32,659 nt of DNA from Saccharothrix luteola (GTDB lineage: Bacteria; Actinomycetota; Actinomycetes; Mycobacteriales; Pseudonocardiaceae). The notes under the pieces were generated by a model. It was given only the letters and a program-made list of their open reading frames with translations, ran no database searches and was not told the DNA's origin. The stretch covers positions 1 through 32,659 of the forward strand of contig NZ_JAJHUO010000059.1 in assembly GCF_020859565.1 (NCBI RefSeq), given 5' to 3'. Each line of letters begins with the position of its first letter. Within the stretch, counting starts at the first letter, position 1. The position numbers and the translations under genes are program-made. Positions 32,541 to 32,659 of this stretch are shown here, piece after piece.

Positions 32541-32659
32541 GAGCGTTATTCAGAACTCTTGATCGCTGGTGACAGCGCAACGGCCCCGCCTGGTTAAGAT
32601 CGTTTTCCTCTCACAGAAGACGTCTGACCAGGAGCGGAGCCGTTGCGTTACCAGTCTAC
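32541..32659 (+). mobile_element. Left end of an IS5-type insertion sequence (probable second copy)
   Basis: gagcgttattcagaa at 32541-32555 is the exact reverse complement of the IS end at 107-121. It is followed after 87 bases by a transposase start reading inward. The element is in the same orientation as the fragment at 1-121. Just outside are short tandem tcttgatc repeats (32491-32506), and the same word recurs inside the IS end at 32557-32564. Confidence 0.75.
32643..32659 (+). CDS. Transposase start (cut by window edge)
   Basis: ggagcggag (32631-32639) precedes TTG at 32643, giving five residues MRYQS before the window ends. The coding call rests on the ribosome-binding site, the distance from the terminal repeat and the match of that repeat to the transposase-bearing end at position 1. 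Confidence 0.5.

Overview
The window looks like chromosome of a high-GC actinomycete, most likely a member of the Pseudonocardiales (Saccharothrix/Lentzea/Actinosynnema-like). The reasons are the strong G/C third-position bias, the many GTG/TTG starts with 4-base gene overlaps, a SARP/NB-ARC/TPR regulator, an F420-type PPOX protein, and the gene block radA - lpqE - carD - ispD - ispF - cysS - rlmB. That block has the same order as the Rv3585-Rv3579c block of Mycobacterium tuberculosis. The genus is inferred from general knowledge, not from a search.

Layout. Positions 1-121 are the right end of an IS5-type insertion sequence, and 32541-32659 is the left end of what looks like a second copy in the same orientation, so the ~32.4 kb between them is bounded by direct IS copies. 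Next come a DUF3159 membrane protein (183-824, minus) and a sugar operon (965-7609): ROK repressor, lipoprotein binding protein, two permeases, GH4 glycosidase and BadF-type sugar kinase. The operon has no ATPase gene of its own. A GDSL/SGNH hydrolase (7812-8576) converges on a large SARP-type regulator (9190-11982, minus) across about 610 bp that hold three strong hairpin structures. Divergent from the SARP gene is an ADP-ribosylglycohydrolase (12170-13210), followed by an OmpR-type two-component pair (13505-15615) and a secreted VWA protein (15860-17455). An uninterrupted 35-base C tract (17485-17519) separates that gene from a small secreted protein (17552-17839, minus). tRNA-Thr(UGU) and a ThrE-type exporter come next.

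The second half is metabolic and housekeeping. otsA (20090-21526) makes trehalose-6-phosphate. The next gene (21588-24122) fuses the OtsB phosphatase to a GH15 trehalase-like glycosidase in one chain, so trehalose formation and probable hydrolysis are linked. radA and an lpqE-like lipoprotein gene read leftward; carD, ispD/ispF (MEP isoprenoid pathway), a PPOX protein, a HAD phosphatase, cysS and rlmB read rightward.

Two copies of an inverted-repeat element of about 146 bp with a conserved tail (25592-25809 and 32272-32488) form a dispersed, MITE-like or structured-RNA family. A different nested-hairpin element lies at 8642-8775. No CRISPR array, prophage or biosynthetic gene cluster is visible. 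The points most worth a second look are the OtsB-GH15 fusion, the two families of foldable intergenic elements, the poly-C tract and the flanking IS copies.
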